From NCBI RefSeq assembly GCF_000720635.1, contig NZ_JOCF01000025.1, positions 23,824 to 87,823 of the forward strand: DNA of 64,000 bases. The letters run 5' to 3'. Origin of the DNA: Streptomyces sp. NRRL WC-3742 (lineage in GTDB: Bacteria; Actinomycetota; Actinomycetes; Streptomycetales; Streptomycetaceae). The notes beneath the pieces are model-generated. The model was given only the letters and a program-made list of their open reading frames with translations, did no database searches and had not been told where the DNA came from. The first letter of the stretch is position 1; the number at the start of each line of letters is the position of its first letter. Below, piece by piece: positions 41,526-49,761 of this stretch. The position numbers and the translations under genes were made by a program.

Positions 41526-42320
41526 ATGGGAATCCAGCACACCGACCTGGCCGGCAAGGTCGTCGTCATCACCGGGGGAAGCCGGGGCATCGGCGCGGAG
41601 ACCGCACGCGCCTTCGCCCGCCAGGGAGCGATCGTCGCCGTCCTCGGCCGCGACGAGGCGGCGCTCACCGCCGTCGCCGCCGAACTGCACGAACTCGGGG
41701 AGCCCCGGAACCCCGGGGGGCCCGGGGTATCGAAGGCCCTCGGCCTGGTCGCCGACTGCACCGACGCGGCGGCGCTCGCCGCCGCCGTCGAGCGGATCGA
41801 GGGCGAGCTCGGCCCGGTCGACGTCCTAGCCGCCTTCGCCGGGGGCAACGGCTACCCCGTGCCCACCGTCCGGGAGACGGAGGAGCACTGGCGCTCGGTG
41901 GTGGACGGCAACCTCCACGCCACCTTCCTCACCGTCCACGCGTTCCTGCCGGGCCTGCTGGAACGCGGCACCGGCTCGATCGTCACCATGGCCTCGACGG
42001 CCGGCCGACTGCCCGGCGGCTCCTCCGCCGCCTACGCGGCCGCCAAGGCGGGGGTGCTGATGTTCACCCGCCACCTGGCCCTGGAGGTCGCCGGACGGGG
42101 CGTGCGGGTCAACGCGATCGCGCCCGGCGCCGTCCGTACGGAGATCACCGCCGAGCGGATGCCGCCCGAGGTGCAGGCGGCCGTGGCCGCCGCGCACCCG
42201 CTCGGGCGGCTCGGGGAGCCCGAGGACATCGCCGAGGCCACGCTCTTCCTGGCCTCCGACGCGTCCTCCTGGATCACCGGCCAGACCCTGGATGTCAGCG
42301 GCGGCCGGGTCATCGTCTGA
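41526..42320 (+). CDS. SDR family oxidoreductase
   Basis: A 264-residue classical short-chain dehydrogenase starting MGIQHTDLAGKVVVITGGSRG. The cofactor loop is TGGSRGIG (residues 17-24), the AGG-type structural motif is AAFAGGNGYP, the catalytic Ser is in TMASTAGRLPGG, and Tyr-x3-Lys is AYAAAKAGVL near 173. The C-terminal NAIAPGAVRTEIT and LASDASSWITGQTLDVSGG are standard for FabG-like members. An Arg pair after the first strand (GRD) suggests NADP(H). It is divergent from the NAD(P)H-binding gene and followed by a TetR regulator 94 bases downstream on the same strand. Confidence 0.92.
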   Translation: MGIQHTDLAGKVVVITGGSRGIGAETARAFARQGAIVAVLGRDEAALTAVAAELHELGEPRNPGGPGVSKALGLVADCTDAAALAAAVERIEGELGPVDVLAAFAGGNGYPVPTVRETEEHWRSVVDGNLHATFLTVHAFLPGLLERGTGSIVTMASTAGRLPGGSSAAYAAAKAGVLMFTRHLALEVAGRGVRVNAIAPGAVRTEITAERMPPEVQAAVAAAHPLGRLGEPEDIAEATLFLASDASSWITGQTLDVSGGRVIV

Positions 42321-42414
42321 TCGCGCACCATCGGCCGTGACGCGCCTCCATGGCGCGATCGGGGATACTTCCGACGCAGAACGCACACGTGGTGGCAGGG
42401 CGGAGGAGGACGGA

Positions 42415-43077
42415 ATGAGCCCCCGGTCGTACCGGATGGGACAGCGGCAGGCCGAGGTCGACGAGACCAGGGCCCGGATCGTCGCGGCCGCGAGGGCCCA
42501 GCTCACCGAGAGCGGGGCCCTCTCCCTCGACGCTGTCGCCCGCCGCGCCGACGTCGCCCGCGCGACCGTCTACTACCAGTACAAGTCCAGGGTGGGGCTC
42601 CTGGAGGCCCTCTGCGACGCCCTTGCCGCCGAGGGCGGCATGGCCCGCCTCGCCGAGGCGTTCGGGCGCCCCGACCCCTGGACGGCGGTGGACCGTTTCG
42701 TCGAGGTGATGGCCGGCTTCTGGTCGGTCGACCCGGCCTGCACCCGCCGGCTGCGCGCCCTCGGCGCCCTCGACGAGGAGGTGGGCCGGGTCATCGCCGA
42801 GCGCGACGCCCGCCGCCGCCAGGGCGCCTCCGTCCTCGCCGGCCGACTGCCCGACGCCCCCTCCGATGCCGCCGCACTGCTGTACATCCTGACCTCCTTC
42901 GAAACCTTCGACGCCCTCGCGTCCGAAACCCCGTCGGCCGCCCCTGGCGACCCCTCCCGCGAGGCCCCCGAAGCCCTCGAGGCCCGCGAATCCCTCGAGG
43001 CCGCCGTCCCGGCCGTCACCCGGCTCGCCCGCGCCGCCCTCGGCGCACCGGGCGCACCGGGCGAACCTGCGGGCTGA
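42415..43077 (+). CDS. TetR family transcriptional regulator
   Basis: A 220-residue regulator starting MSPRSYRMGQRQAEVDETRAR. The HTH region is IVAAARAQLTESGALSLDAVARRADVARATVYYQYKSRVGLLEAL at residues about 22-66. The C-terminal domain has no recognisable ligand motif; its last 45 residues are Ala/Pro/Glu-rich with repeated PGDPSREAPEALEARESLEA, probably disordered. GGAGGAGGA lies upstream of the ATG. It follows the SDR gene and may bind the TGATTCATTCA inverted repeat in the SDR promoter. A -10-like GATACT sits at about 42364, so it may also have its own promoter. Confidence 0.9.
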   Translation: MSPRSYRMGQRQAEVDETRARIVAAARAQLTESGALSLDAVARRADVARATVYYQYKSRVGLLEALCDALAAEGGMARLAEAFGRPDPWTAVDRFVEVMAGFWSVDPACTRRLRALGALDEEVGRVIAERDARRRQGASVLAGRLPDAPSDAAALLYILTSFETFDALASETPSAAPGDPSREAPEALEARESLEAAVPAVTRLARAALGAPGAPGEPAG

Positions 43078-43122
43078 CGCCCCGCCCTTCCCCTCCGGAG
43101 GGCGGGACCACGGCAGAGGACG

Positions 43123-43560
43123 TCAACTCCCCTGGTAGTACCGCTCAATGGGCACCCGAGCCTCCTCGAACAGCGCGGGCCCTTCCCGCACCACCTCCGG
43201 CCAGGCGCCCGACTCCGGGTTCAGAGCGACGAGTTGCTCCGTCGCCAGCGCGTACACCACCCGCCCGATGCCCGAACGCACCAGCGCCCCTTCGCACATG
43301 CCGCAGGGCTGGCAGCTGGTGTACATCGTCACGGAGGCGGCCGCGCCCGGGGCGAGGACGCGGGCGGCCCAGCGGGCGAGCTTGAGCTCGGGGTGGGCGG
43401 TGATGTCGTCGTCGCGCCGCACGGTGTTGTGGGCCTCGGCGAGGATGGTGCCGTCCGCCGCGGCGAGCAGCGAGCCGTACGGGGCGTCGCCCTCGTCGAT
43501 GGCGGCGGCCGCGACGGCGACGGCGCGGCGCAGGAGGATCTCGTCGGCGGTGGTGATCAC
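43123..43560 (-). CDS. Nucleoside deaminase (cytidine/guanine deaminase family)
   Basis: A 145-residue zinc deaminase starting with GTG (ITTADEILLRRAVAVAAAAI). The zinc motifs are HPELK (the HAE-type His and Glu) near residue 55 and SCQPCGMC (PCxxC) near 83. GDAPYGSLLAAADGTILAEAHNTV is the usual first half. The CQPCGMC form is closest to guanine deaminase/TadA-like members. The GTG overlaps the stop of the upstream LLM oxidoreductase gene (GTGA), so the two are co-translated. The precise base substrate is not decided by sequence alone. Confidence 0.88.
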   Translation of the reverse strand: MITTADEILLRRAVAVAAAAIDEGDAPYGSLLAAADGTILAEAHNTVRRDDDITAHPELKLARWAARVLAPGAAASVTMYTSCQPCGMCEGALVRSGIGRVVYALATEQLVALNPESGAWPEVVREGPALFEEARVPIERYYQGS

Positions 43561-44369
43561 GATGCTGCCTTCCAGTGGGCGGCCACCTCGGCGAGGTCCC
43601 GCCAGGGCCGCTCGGGCCGAAGGGTCTCGTCGGGGTCGCCGTGGTACGGGTCGAGGACGACGGTGGAGGCGCCGAGTTCGCGCAGCCGGTGCAGGTCGGT
43701 GAGGACCTGCTCGAGGCTGCCGACGCCGGCGGGCCGCTCCGGGTCGTCCACCGGGGCGTCGGTGAGCCGGAACGCGAGGCGCGGCGCGAACCCCGGCAGC
43801 TCGTGCTCGGCCAGGATCTCGCGCATCCGCTCCAGCGACAGCCGCAGCGGGTGCCAGGCGTCGCCGAACTGCGCGACCCGCCGCAGGGCCGCCGCACTGT
43901 GCCCGCCCACCCAGATCGGGACGTGCGGCAGGCCCGCCTCCTCGGACCACGCGTCCTGGACGGCGGTGAGGTGCTCGTCCGTGATCCGCCCGCGCCGGGC
44001 GTACGGCACGCCGAGCGCTTCGAACTCCTGCCGCGCCCAGCCGACGCCCACCCCGAGGACGAGCCGGCCCCCGCTGAGGCGCTGCAGGTTGCCCGCCATC
44101 CGTGCGATCAGCAGCGGGTGCCGGTAGGGGACGATCAGGACGGTCGTGCCGAGCCGGATCGTGTCGGTGACGCCGGCCAGCCAGGACAGCGCGGTGAACG
44201 GCTCGTAGAACGGCTCCGGGTAGCGCACCGCCACGTCCGGGGTGATCGCGACGTGGTCGGAGAGCATGAGCAGGTCGTAGCCGAGCCCCTCCACCACCCG
44301 CGCCCAGTCGCGCAGCAGGCCGGGGTCGGTGCCGGGCCCGAAGTTCGGAACGTTGACGCCAAGGTGCAT
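43557..44369 (-). CDS. LLM class F420-dependent oxidoreductase
   Basis: A 270-residue luciferase-like monooxygenase family protein starting MHLGVNVPNFGPGTDPGLLRD. Family features: LGYDLLMLSDHVAI, FTALSWLAGVTDTIRLGTTVLIVPYRHPLLIARMAGNLQRLSGGRLVLGVGVGW (a classic LLM stretch), then VPIWVGGHSAAALRRVAQFGDAWHP. Such actinobacterial enzymes use coenzyme F420 rather than FMN. It is divergent from the Lrp-type regulator across 94 bases and coupled to the nucleoside deaminase downstream. The substrate is unknown. Confidence 0.9.
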   Translation of the reverse strand: MHLGVNVPNFGPGTDPGLLRDWARVVEGLGYDLLMLSDHVAITPDVAVRYPEPFYEPFTALSWLAGVTDTIRLGTTVLIVPYRHPLLIARMAGNLQRLSGGRLVLGVGVGWARQEFEALGVPYARRGRITDEHLTAVQDAWSEEAGLPHVPIWVGGHSAAALRRVAQFGDAWHPLRLSLERMREILAEHELPGFAPRLAFRLTDAPVDDPERPAGVGSLEQVLTDLHRLRELGASTVVLDPYHGDPDETLRPERPWRDLAEVAAHWKAAS

Positions 44370-44463
44370 GCCGAGGAGGCTATCCCCGTGATCATGGCGG
44401 ATGGAACGGATTCCTCCCGGTGATGGCGGTGTCATGCAGGGGATTCCCCGGTAGATTCGCGCC

Positions 44464-44949
44464 ATGACCGTGAATCCCTCCCAGGCCCCCTCCCAGGCCC
44501 CCTCCCCGATCCTCGACGACACCGACTGGGCGATCGTCGAACAGCTCCAGCAGGAGGCCCGGATCTCCCTCAGCGAGCTGGGCCGACGCGTCAGCCTCAG
44601 CCCCTCCGCCACCACCGAACGGGTGAGGAACCTGGAGTCCGCCGGGGTCATCACCGGCTACCACGCCACCGTCGACCTCTCGAAGGTCGGCTACCCCGTC
44701 CTCGCCGTCATCCGCCTCAAGTACCCCGGCAACCGCCACGACCCGCTGCGCCGCCTGCTCGCCGAACGCCGCGAGATCCTCGAGTGCCTGCGCACCACCG
44801 GCGACGACTGCTACACGCTCAAGATCGCCGCCACCTCGATGGAACACCTGGAAACCCTCGTCGACGAACTCGCCGGCTTCGGCAGCACCACCACCAGCGT
44901 CGTCTACAGCCGCACCCTCCCCCTGCGCGGCCCGGCCCGGCCTGCTTAG
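44464..44949 (+). CDS. Lrp/AsnC family transcriptional regulator
   Basis: A 161-residue regulator starting MTVNPSQAPSQAPSPILDDTD. The N-terminal HTH is WAIVEQLQQEARISLSELGRRVSLSPSATTERVRNLESAGVI. The RAM ligand domain follows: YHATVDLSKVGYPVLAVIRLKYPG, LECLRTTGDDCYTLKIAATSMEHLE, ELAGFGSTTTSVVYSR. The family senses amino acids as octamers. The short repeated QAPSQAPSP near the N-terminus comes from a duplicated 12-base unit. It diverges from the LLM oxidoreductase/deaminase pair and probably regulates them. Confidence 0.93.
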   Translation: MTVNPSQAPSQAPSPILDDTDWAIVEQLQQEARISLSELGRRVSLSPSATTERVRNLESAGVITGYHATVDLSKVGYPVLAVIRLKYPGNRHDPLRRLLAERREILECLRTTGDDCYTLKIAATSMEHLETLVDELAGFGSTTTSVVYSRTLPLRGPARPA

Positions 44950-44977
44950 GGCCAGCCCCGGCGTCTGACGACAGGCC

Positions 44978-46138
44978 CTAGGAGCACAGGCCCGCGGTGA
45001 GGACGCGGTTGATCGCGGCGTCGGTCTGCGGGGTGTTGGTGAGGTTGCGGTTGAGGGAGAGGGTGATCTGCCGCTTCCCGTCCGCCGTGGTGAAGCTGAA
45101 CGTCTCGTAGCCGGGGACGCTGCCGCTGTGGCCCCAGGCGGGGGTGCCGGGGCAGTAGGTGCGGGACTCCAGGCCCAGGCCGTAGGCGCGGCCGTCGGTG
45201 TCGATGGTGCGCCCGGCCCGCATCTGGGCGAGCAGGTCGGCGGGCAGGAGGTCGCCGCCGAGGAGGGCGCGGTAGAAGCGGTCGAGGTCGGCGGTGGTGG
45301 AGACCATCGTGCCGGAGCCCCAGAGGATGGCGGGATTGAAGACGGTCAGGTCGGTGGGGGCGGCGTTCGGGCCGTCCAGCCACTCGTAGCCGTTCAGGTG
45401 GGGGCCGGTGAGCTCGGCGGTGGTGGCGAAGTAGGTGTTCGTCAGGTGCAGCGGGCGCACGATGCGGCGGCTGATCTCCTCGCCGAGCGGGCGGCCGGTC
45501 AGGCGCTCGACCATCAGGCCGAGGACGGTGTAGTTGGTGTTGCTGTACGACCAGGAGGTGCCGGGCTCGAACAGCGGGCCGTGCGCGGTGGACATCGCGA
45601 CCAGCTCGAGCGGGGTGTAGGTGGCGGTCCGCGTGCTGCGGATCGGGTCGGGGCGACGGCGCAGCTCGTCGGTGAAGTCGTACAGGCCGCTGGTGTGGCC
45701 GAGCAGTTGGCGCACGGTGATGTGCTCGCCGTTCGGGACCAGGCCCGGCAGCTCGTTCTCGATCGGGTCGTCCAGGCCGAGGCGGCCCTCGTCGACCAGC
45801 TGCAGGACGACGGTGGAGACGAAGCTCTTGGTGACGCTGCCCGCCCGGAACCGCTCCCCGGCCTTGGCGGGGCGTCGGTTCGCCAGGTCGGCGACGCCGC
45901 TGCCCGTACGGAAGACGCCGTGGGCGTCCCGCACCTCGACGATCGCCCCGGGCACGCCGTCCGCGACCACCTCGTCCAGCGCCTTCTGCAGCGCGGCCCG
46001 GTCGGTGACGCCGGTGGAGGCTGCGGAGGAGGCCCCGGTGGAGGCTTCGGCGGCGAACGCCGGCGCGGAGAGCGGGAGCAGGGAGGAGGCGGCGGCGAGC
46101 AGGACGGTGGCGAGGCGGGCGGTGCGGCGGCGGTTCAC
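44978..46138 (-). CDS. D-alanyl-D-alanine carboxypeptidase, R61-like serine beta-lactamase fold
   Basis: A 386-residue exported class C type penicillin-binding enzyme. GTG at 46138 begins a signal peptide (RRRTARLATVLLAAASSLLP...APAFA). The catalytic set is SVTK (SxxK), YSN in TSWSYSNTNYTVLG, and HSG in AWGHSGSVPGYETF. Long stretches read like the Streptomyces R61 DD-peptidase as I recall it (RFRAGSVTKSFVSTVVLQLVDEGRL; ITVRQLLGHTSGLYDFTDEL). It would trim D-Ala from peptidoglycan stem peptides outside the cell. AAGGAGA 9 bases upstream supports the start. Its stop and that of the converging Lrp gene lie in complementary TAGGGCC/GGCCCTA arms that may form a terminator. Confidence 0.92.
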   Translation of the reverse strand: MNRRRTARLATVLLAAASSLLPLSAPAFAAEASTGASSAASTGVTDRAALQKALDEVVADGVPGAIVEVRDAHGVFRTGSGVADLANRRPAKAGERFRAGSVTKSFVSTVVLQLVDEGRLGLDDPIENELPGLVPNGEHITVRQLLGHTSGLYDFTDELRRRPDPIRSTRTATYTPLELVAMSTAHGPLFEPGTSWSYSNTNYTVLGLMVERLTGRPLGEEISRRIVRPLHLTNTYFATTAELTGPHLNGYEWLDGPNAAPTDLTVFNPAILWGSGTMVSTTADLDRFYRALLGGDLLPADLLAQMRAGRTIDTDGRAYGLGLESRTYCPGTPAWGHSGSVPGYETFSFTTADGKRQITLSLNRNLTNTPQTDAAINRVLTAGLCS

Positions 46139-46164
46139 GGCGGCTGGTCTCCTTGGCGGGGCGC

Positions 46165-46243
46165 TGACTTCAGGCTTCGACTTCAACTTCAGGCTTCAAC
46201 TTCAGGCTTCGACTTCGGCCTCGGTTTCGGCCTCGGCTTCGAC
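46165..46243. repeat. Degenerate short tandem repeat upstream of the DD-peptidase
   Basis: TTCAGGCTTC occurs at 46169, 46188 and 46201, embedded in CTTCRAC/GGCCTCGG repeats down to 46243. It lies in the 194-bp gap upstream of the DD-peptidase start, AT-richer than its surroundings, and probably holds the promoter. Confidence 0.7.
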
Positions 46244-46332
46244 AGGGAAGATCCTGCCGAGCGCCCGCCTGGTCGCGGATCGCCGACGCCGGTGATTCAC
46301 CGCCTCGCCCGCACGGGGGAGTCCCGCCCCGC

Positions 46333-47172
46333 TCAGCCCGCCGGGTAGGCCAGCGAGCCGAGCGGCGGGCACGGGATCACCAGCGTGCTCACCCCCGGGC
46401 GCTCCACGAACGCCCGTCCCGCGGCGGCCTGTTGGCGGTGGGTCTCGAGTTCGTCGGCGCGCCAGGCGTCCCGGCGGGCGCCCGCGTGGTCCCAGTCGTC
46501 GCTGACGAGGCTGAGCGAGACGTTGCCGGAGGCCCGACCGGTCTCGGCCTTGATCGCCGCCCGCTGCAACGCGGTCTGCGCGGCGGAGAGTTCGACCCGG
46601 GTGATCAGCACACCGGGGGTGTCGGGCACCCGGGTGGGCAGCGGCGCCTGGGGGAGAGGCGAGATCCCGGTGTCGCGGCGCCCGACGTTGTCGACGGCCG
46701 CCCGACTCGCGTCGCGCGACATGAGCAGGAGCTCCCGGTGCGCCCAGGTGACCTCGTCGAGGTCGGCGAGGGTGATGCGAATGCGCTGGTAGCTCGCCCG
46801 GAAGCGGGGGTCCTGGTGGAAGGCGCGCATCGGCGGGGAGTGGAGGGCGAGGCAGTCGTTGAACCCGTACGTGACGGCCTGGTCGAGGTGGTACAGCATC
46901 GCGTCGGTCTGCTGCGCCTTGAACGCCAGCCCCGAGAGCCCGCTGTGCCCGGCGGCCACCAGCCAGGCCGCGTCCGGCCCGAGGACGGAGGCACGGGCGA
47001 TCACGTCCCGGAACCCGGCCGCCACGTCCATGCCCTGCGGCGCGCCGAGGACGGACCGCGCGAGGTTGGCGAACGCGCCCTGCCCGGGTATCGCGGCGGC
47101 CACCGGGTTGCTCAGGTCCGCGACCAGGATCCCGTGCAGGTGGGAGGCGAGGGAGGTGACGGTGTCGGCCAT
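46333..47172 (-). CDS. Hypothetical protein, 279 residues
   Basis: A soluble protein starting MADTVTSLASHLHGILVADLSN. It is mainly helical, with VAAAIPGQGAFANLARSVLG, GFRDVIARASVLGPDAAWLV, DAMLYHLDQAVTYGFNDCLALHS and the long TRVELSAAQTALQRAAIKAE. A Pro-rich C-terminus ends LVIPCPPLGSLAYPAG. I do not recognise a family. There is no signal peptide or catalytic motif. ATG at 47172 is chosen over an upstream GTG because the longer N-terminus is Arg-rich and unlike protein. It is a single gene divergent from the small secreted protein gene. Confidence 0.65.
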   Translation of the reverse strand: MADTVTSLASHLHGILVADLSNPVAAAIPGQGAFANLARSVLGAPQGMDVAAGFRDVIARASVLGPDAAWLVAAGHSGLSGLAFKAQQTDAMLYHLDQAVTYGFNDCLALHSPPMRAFHQDPRFRASYQRIRITLADLDEVTWAHRELLLMSRDASRAAVDNVGRRDTGISPLPQAPLPTRVPDTPGVLITRVELSAAQTALQRAAIKAETGRASGNVSLSLVSDDWDHAGARRDAWRADELETHRQQAAAGRAFVERPGVSTLVIPCPPLGSLAYPAG

Positions 47173-47356
47173 GGGGCTCCTCGGACGGGCTGACGCGAGC
47201 GATCTCGGGCGGGCACGACAGTAGGGCAACTGCCGGGCCGTGTACGGACAGTGGCCGGAATTCGCCTAGGCCGCCCCGCGATCGGTTCGTAGGCTCGCTT
47301 ACCGTTCGACCAGGAAGCACACGCACCACTCCCGTCACACCTGAAGAGGGAATCCG

Positions 47357-47671
47357 ATGCCCAAGTTGCGCTCCTTCGCCGTCGCCACCGCCGCCGCGGC
47401 CACGCTCGTGGTCGGCGGCCTCACCGCCACCCCGGCCTCCGCGGCCACCACCAGCACCCTCTCCTGCGAGACGTGGCAGGACAGCAACACCTTCGGCGCC
47501 CGCTGTACGAGCAACGACGGCGCCAGCTGGTACCGGGCCTGGGCCATGTGCCAGAACGGCGTCACCGTCTGGGGACAGTGGCTCGTCCCCGGCGTCAAGG
47601 ACTGGTGGAGCTACGCCTACTGCACCAGCGTGAACTCCTCCCTCGCCTACGGCGGTTACTCGCAGGGCTGA
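47357..47671 (+). CDS. Small secreted protein with paired cysteines
   Basis: A 104-residue exported protein starting MPKLRSFAVATAAAATLVVG with a clear signal peptide cleaved after about TPASA (residue 29). The mature 75 residues carry four cysteines (LSCETWQ, ARCTSND, AMCQNGV, YCTSVN), probably two disulfides, and six tryptophans, a pattern seen in small secreted actinomycete proteins. GAAGAGGGAA precedes the ATG. Two strong hairpins follow the stop. The function is unknown; aromatic-rich, disulfide-bonded domains of this size often bind carbohydrate. Confidence 0.85.
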   Translation: MPKLRSFAVATAAAATLVVGGLTATPASAATTSTLSCETWQDSNTFGARCTSNDGASWYRAWAMCQNGVTVWGQWLVPGVKDWWSYAYCTSVNSSLAYGGYSQG

Positions 47672-47679
47672 CACCTGCC

Positions 47680-47707
47680 GGAGGCCGTCACCCGGGTGAC
47701 GGCCTCC
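47680..47707 (+). terminator. Terminator of the secreted-protein gene
   Basis: A 28-bp perfect palindrome: GGAGGCCGTCACCC joined to its complement, 9 bases after the stop. Confidence 0.85.
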
Positions 47708-47722
47708 GCGCCGGAGCACCGT

Positions 47723-47750
47723 CCACCCCTCGGCCCTCGCCGAGGGGTGG
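47723..47750. terminator. Second hairpin, facing the LysR side
   Basis: CCACCCCTCGGC (47723-47734) pairs with GCCGAGGGGTGG (47739-47750). It probably terminates transcripts arriving from the LysR gene on the minus strand. Confidence 0.75.
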
Positions 47751-47766
47751 AACATGCCCCACCGGC

Positions 47767-47886
47767 TCAGCCCCTCCGCTCCGGCACGCTGACGGCGCTG
47801 ACCGAGCCCACCGAACGGGCCCGGTGCAGACGTGACTTCATCGCCGCCGTGCTCAGGCCCAAGGATTCGGCCAGGGGGTCCCTCAT
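47767..47886 (-). pseudogene. Remnant of an ECF sigma factor C-terminus
   Basis: A 39-codon frame reads MRDPLAESLGLSTAAMKSRLHRARS..., where LGLSTAAMKSRLHRAR is the sigma region 4 recognition helix of ECF factors. The rest of a sigma factor is missing. It overlaps the LysR stop as ATGA, so it may still be translated, but it looks like a broken leftover. Confidence 0.55.
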
Positions 47887-48785
47887 TCGCCGACCGTGGC
47901 CCCGCACGCCCGCGCGTACGCCCGCACCAGCGGCCGCTCCCCGTCCTCCCGGCGCCAGGCCAGGGCGTAGCGGCTGCGGCCCACGCCCCGGACCGGGCGG
48001 GTGACGACCCCGCCCAGGGTGAGCAGCGCCGCGTTGCCCTCCGCCACCAGGCAGACGCCCAGGCCCGCGATCAGCGCCTCGTACGTCTCCTCCGTGCCCG
48101 CGATCTCGGCGCCGATGCGCGGCGGGCGGCCGCCCCGGGCCTCCAGGGCCAGCCAGTGGTCGCGCAGCGGGCCCGCGCTCGGGGGCAGGGCGAGGAACGG
48201 CTCGTCGAGCAGGTCCGCGAAGTCGATCTCGGCGCGGGCGGCCAGCGGGTGCGCCGTCGGCAGGGCCAGCAGGCGGGGCTCCTCGGCGACCACCGTCCAG
48301 CCGTAGCGCTCCTCGTCCGGCAACGGCAGCCAGACGAACGCGACGTCCACCAGGCCCTGCGCCAGACCGGCCGTCGGGTCCTCCCAACTCACCTGCCGCA
48401 GCCGGGTGACGGCCTGCGGGTGCTCGGCGCCGAAGCGGGAGCGGACGGCCGGGAGCAGGCCCCCGCGGGCCGGACTGGTGCTCATGCCCACCACCAGCGT
48501 GCTGCGCTGCTCCGCCTTGGCCGCCTCCACCGCCGCCGCGCCCTCCTCCCAGGCGGCCAGCACCCGGCCCGCGTGCGGCAGCAGGGCCGCACCGGCGGCC
48601 GTCAGCGCCACCGCGTGCCGGTCGCGGCGGAACAGCTCCGCGCCCAACCGCCGCTCCAGCGCCCGGATCTGCTTGCTGAGCGCGGGCTGCGACACGTACA
48701 GCCGCTCGGCGGCGCGGGTGAAGTGCAGCTCCTCGGCGACGGCGAGGAAGTAGCGCAGGTCGCGCCCGTGGACGTCCATGGTCAT
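47883..48785 (-). CDS. LysR family transcriptional regulator
   Basis: A 300-residue regulator starting MTMDVHGRDLRYFLAVAEELHF. The N-terminal HTH is at residues about 8-65: FLAVAEELHFTRAAERLYVSQPALSKQIRALERRLGAELFRRD. The periplasmic-binding-like effector domain starts near residue 95 (LVVGMSTSPARGGLLPAVRSRF). ATG at 48785 lies 93 bases from the divergent SDR gene, the usual LysR arrangement in which the regulator activates its neighbour. The effector is unknown. Confidence 0.93.
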   Translation of the reverse strand: MTMDVHGRDLRYFLAVAEELHFTRAAERLYVSQPALSKQIRALERRLGAELFRRDRHAVALTAAGAALLPHAGRVLAAWEEGAAAVEAAKAEQRSTLVVGMSTSPARGGLLPAVRSRFGAEHPQAVTRLRQVSWEDPTAGLAQGLVDVAFVWLPLPDEERYGWTVVAEEPRLLALPTAHPLAARAEIDFADLLDEPFLALPPSAGPLRDHWLALEARGGRPPRIGAEIAGTEETYEALIAGLGVCLVAEGNAALLTLGGVVTRPVRGVGRSRYALAWRREDGERPLVRAYARACGATVGE

Positions 48786-48878
48786 GACCGTTGGCTATCA
48801 CCACGGGTCTTGGACGGGCAAGGCGATCGGGCGCCAGCATGATCGGCGTCAGGAGATACCACAGCAAAGGGAGTTGCC

Positions 48879-49709
48879 GTGAACAAGGTGTGGCTGGTCA
48901 CCGGGGCGAGCAGCGGATTCGGACGGGCGATCGCGGAGGCGGCCGTCGCCGCCGGTGACGTGGTGATCGGCGCGGCCCGCAACCCGCGCTCCCTGGACGA
49001 CCTGCGGGCCGCCCACCCCGACCAGGTGGAGGCGCTGCGCCTGGACGTCACCGACACCGCCGCGGTCGAGGGCGCCGTCCAGGACGTCCTGGCCCGGCAC
49101 GGGCGGATCGACGTGCTGGTCAACAACGCGGGCCGCACGCACGTCGGCGCCGTCGAGGAGACCTCGGACGCGGAACTGCGCGCCCTCTTCGAGGTGCACG
49201 TCTTCGGCCCGGCGGCCCTCACCCGGGCGGTGCTGCCGCACATGCGGGAGCGGCGCTCGGGCGCGATCGTGCAGATGAGCAGCGTGGGCGGGCAGCTGTC
49301 CTTCGCGGGCTTCGGCGCCTACAGCGGAACGAAGTTCGCACTGGAGGGCATCTCCGAGGCGCTCGCCGACGAGGTGCGCGAGTTCGGCATCAAGGTGCTG
49401 ATCGTGGAGCCGGGCGCCTTCCGGACCTCGCTGTTCGACACCGGCCGCGCCGGGGCCAGCGGGGACAGCGGGCTCTACTCCCGGGTCGCCGAGACCCGCG
49501 CCCTCGTCTCCGGCGGGGACGGCTCCCAGCCCGGCGACCCGCGGAAGGCCGCCGCGGTCATCCTGGCCGCGCTGGATGCGGAGCACACCCCGCTGCGGCT
49601 GCCGCTCGGCGAGGACGGCGTCAGCGGCGTCCTCGGCCACCTCGACCAGGTCCGCGAGGACGTCCTCGCCTGGGAGAAGCACTCCCGGGCCACGGGCTTC
49701 GACGTCTAG
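48879..49709 (+). CDS. SDR family oxidoreductase
   Basis: A 276-residue short-chain dehydrogenase from GTG (MNKVWLVTGASSGFGRAIAEA). TGASSGFG is the cofactor loop (residues 8-15), NNAG is in VLVNNAGRTHVG, the catalytic Ser in VQMSSVGGQL, and Tyr-x3-Lys is AYSGTKFAL near 148. The first-strand end AARNPRSL suggests NADPH. The C-terminal extension (GDPRKAAAVILAALDAEHTPLRLPLGEDGV) is typical of the retinol-dehydrogenase-like oxidoreductases. It is probably the target of the divergent LysR regulator. Confidence 0.92.
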   Translation: MNKVWLVTGASSGFGRAIAEAAVAAGDVVIGAARNPRSLDDLRAAHPDQVEALRLDVTDTAAVEGAVQDVLARHGRIDVLVNNAGRTHVGAVEETSDAELRALFEVHVFGPAALTRAVLPHMRERRSGAIVQMSSVGGQLSFAGFGAYSGTKFALEGISEALADEVREFGIKVLIVEPGAFRTSLFDTGRAGASGDSGLYSRVAETRALVSGGDGSQPGDPRKAAAVILAALDAEHTPLRLPLGEDGVSGVLGHLDQVREDVLAWEKHSRATGFDV

Positions 49710-49761
49710 GGGTCTGCCTTTCGGCTCCTCGCGGCGCGAACGCGTCTGCCAGGATGGGCGG

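Noticed and set aside
43557..44654. Extended LLM protein beginning upstream of 44369
   Set aside because: The extra N-terminal residues would cross the divergent Lrp start and are low-complexity; MHLGVNVPNFG is the standard family start.
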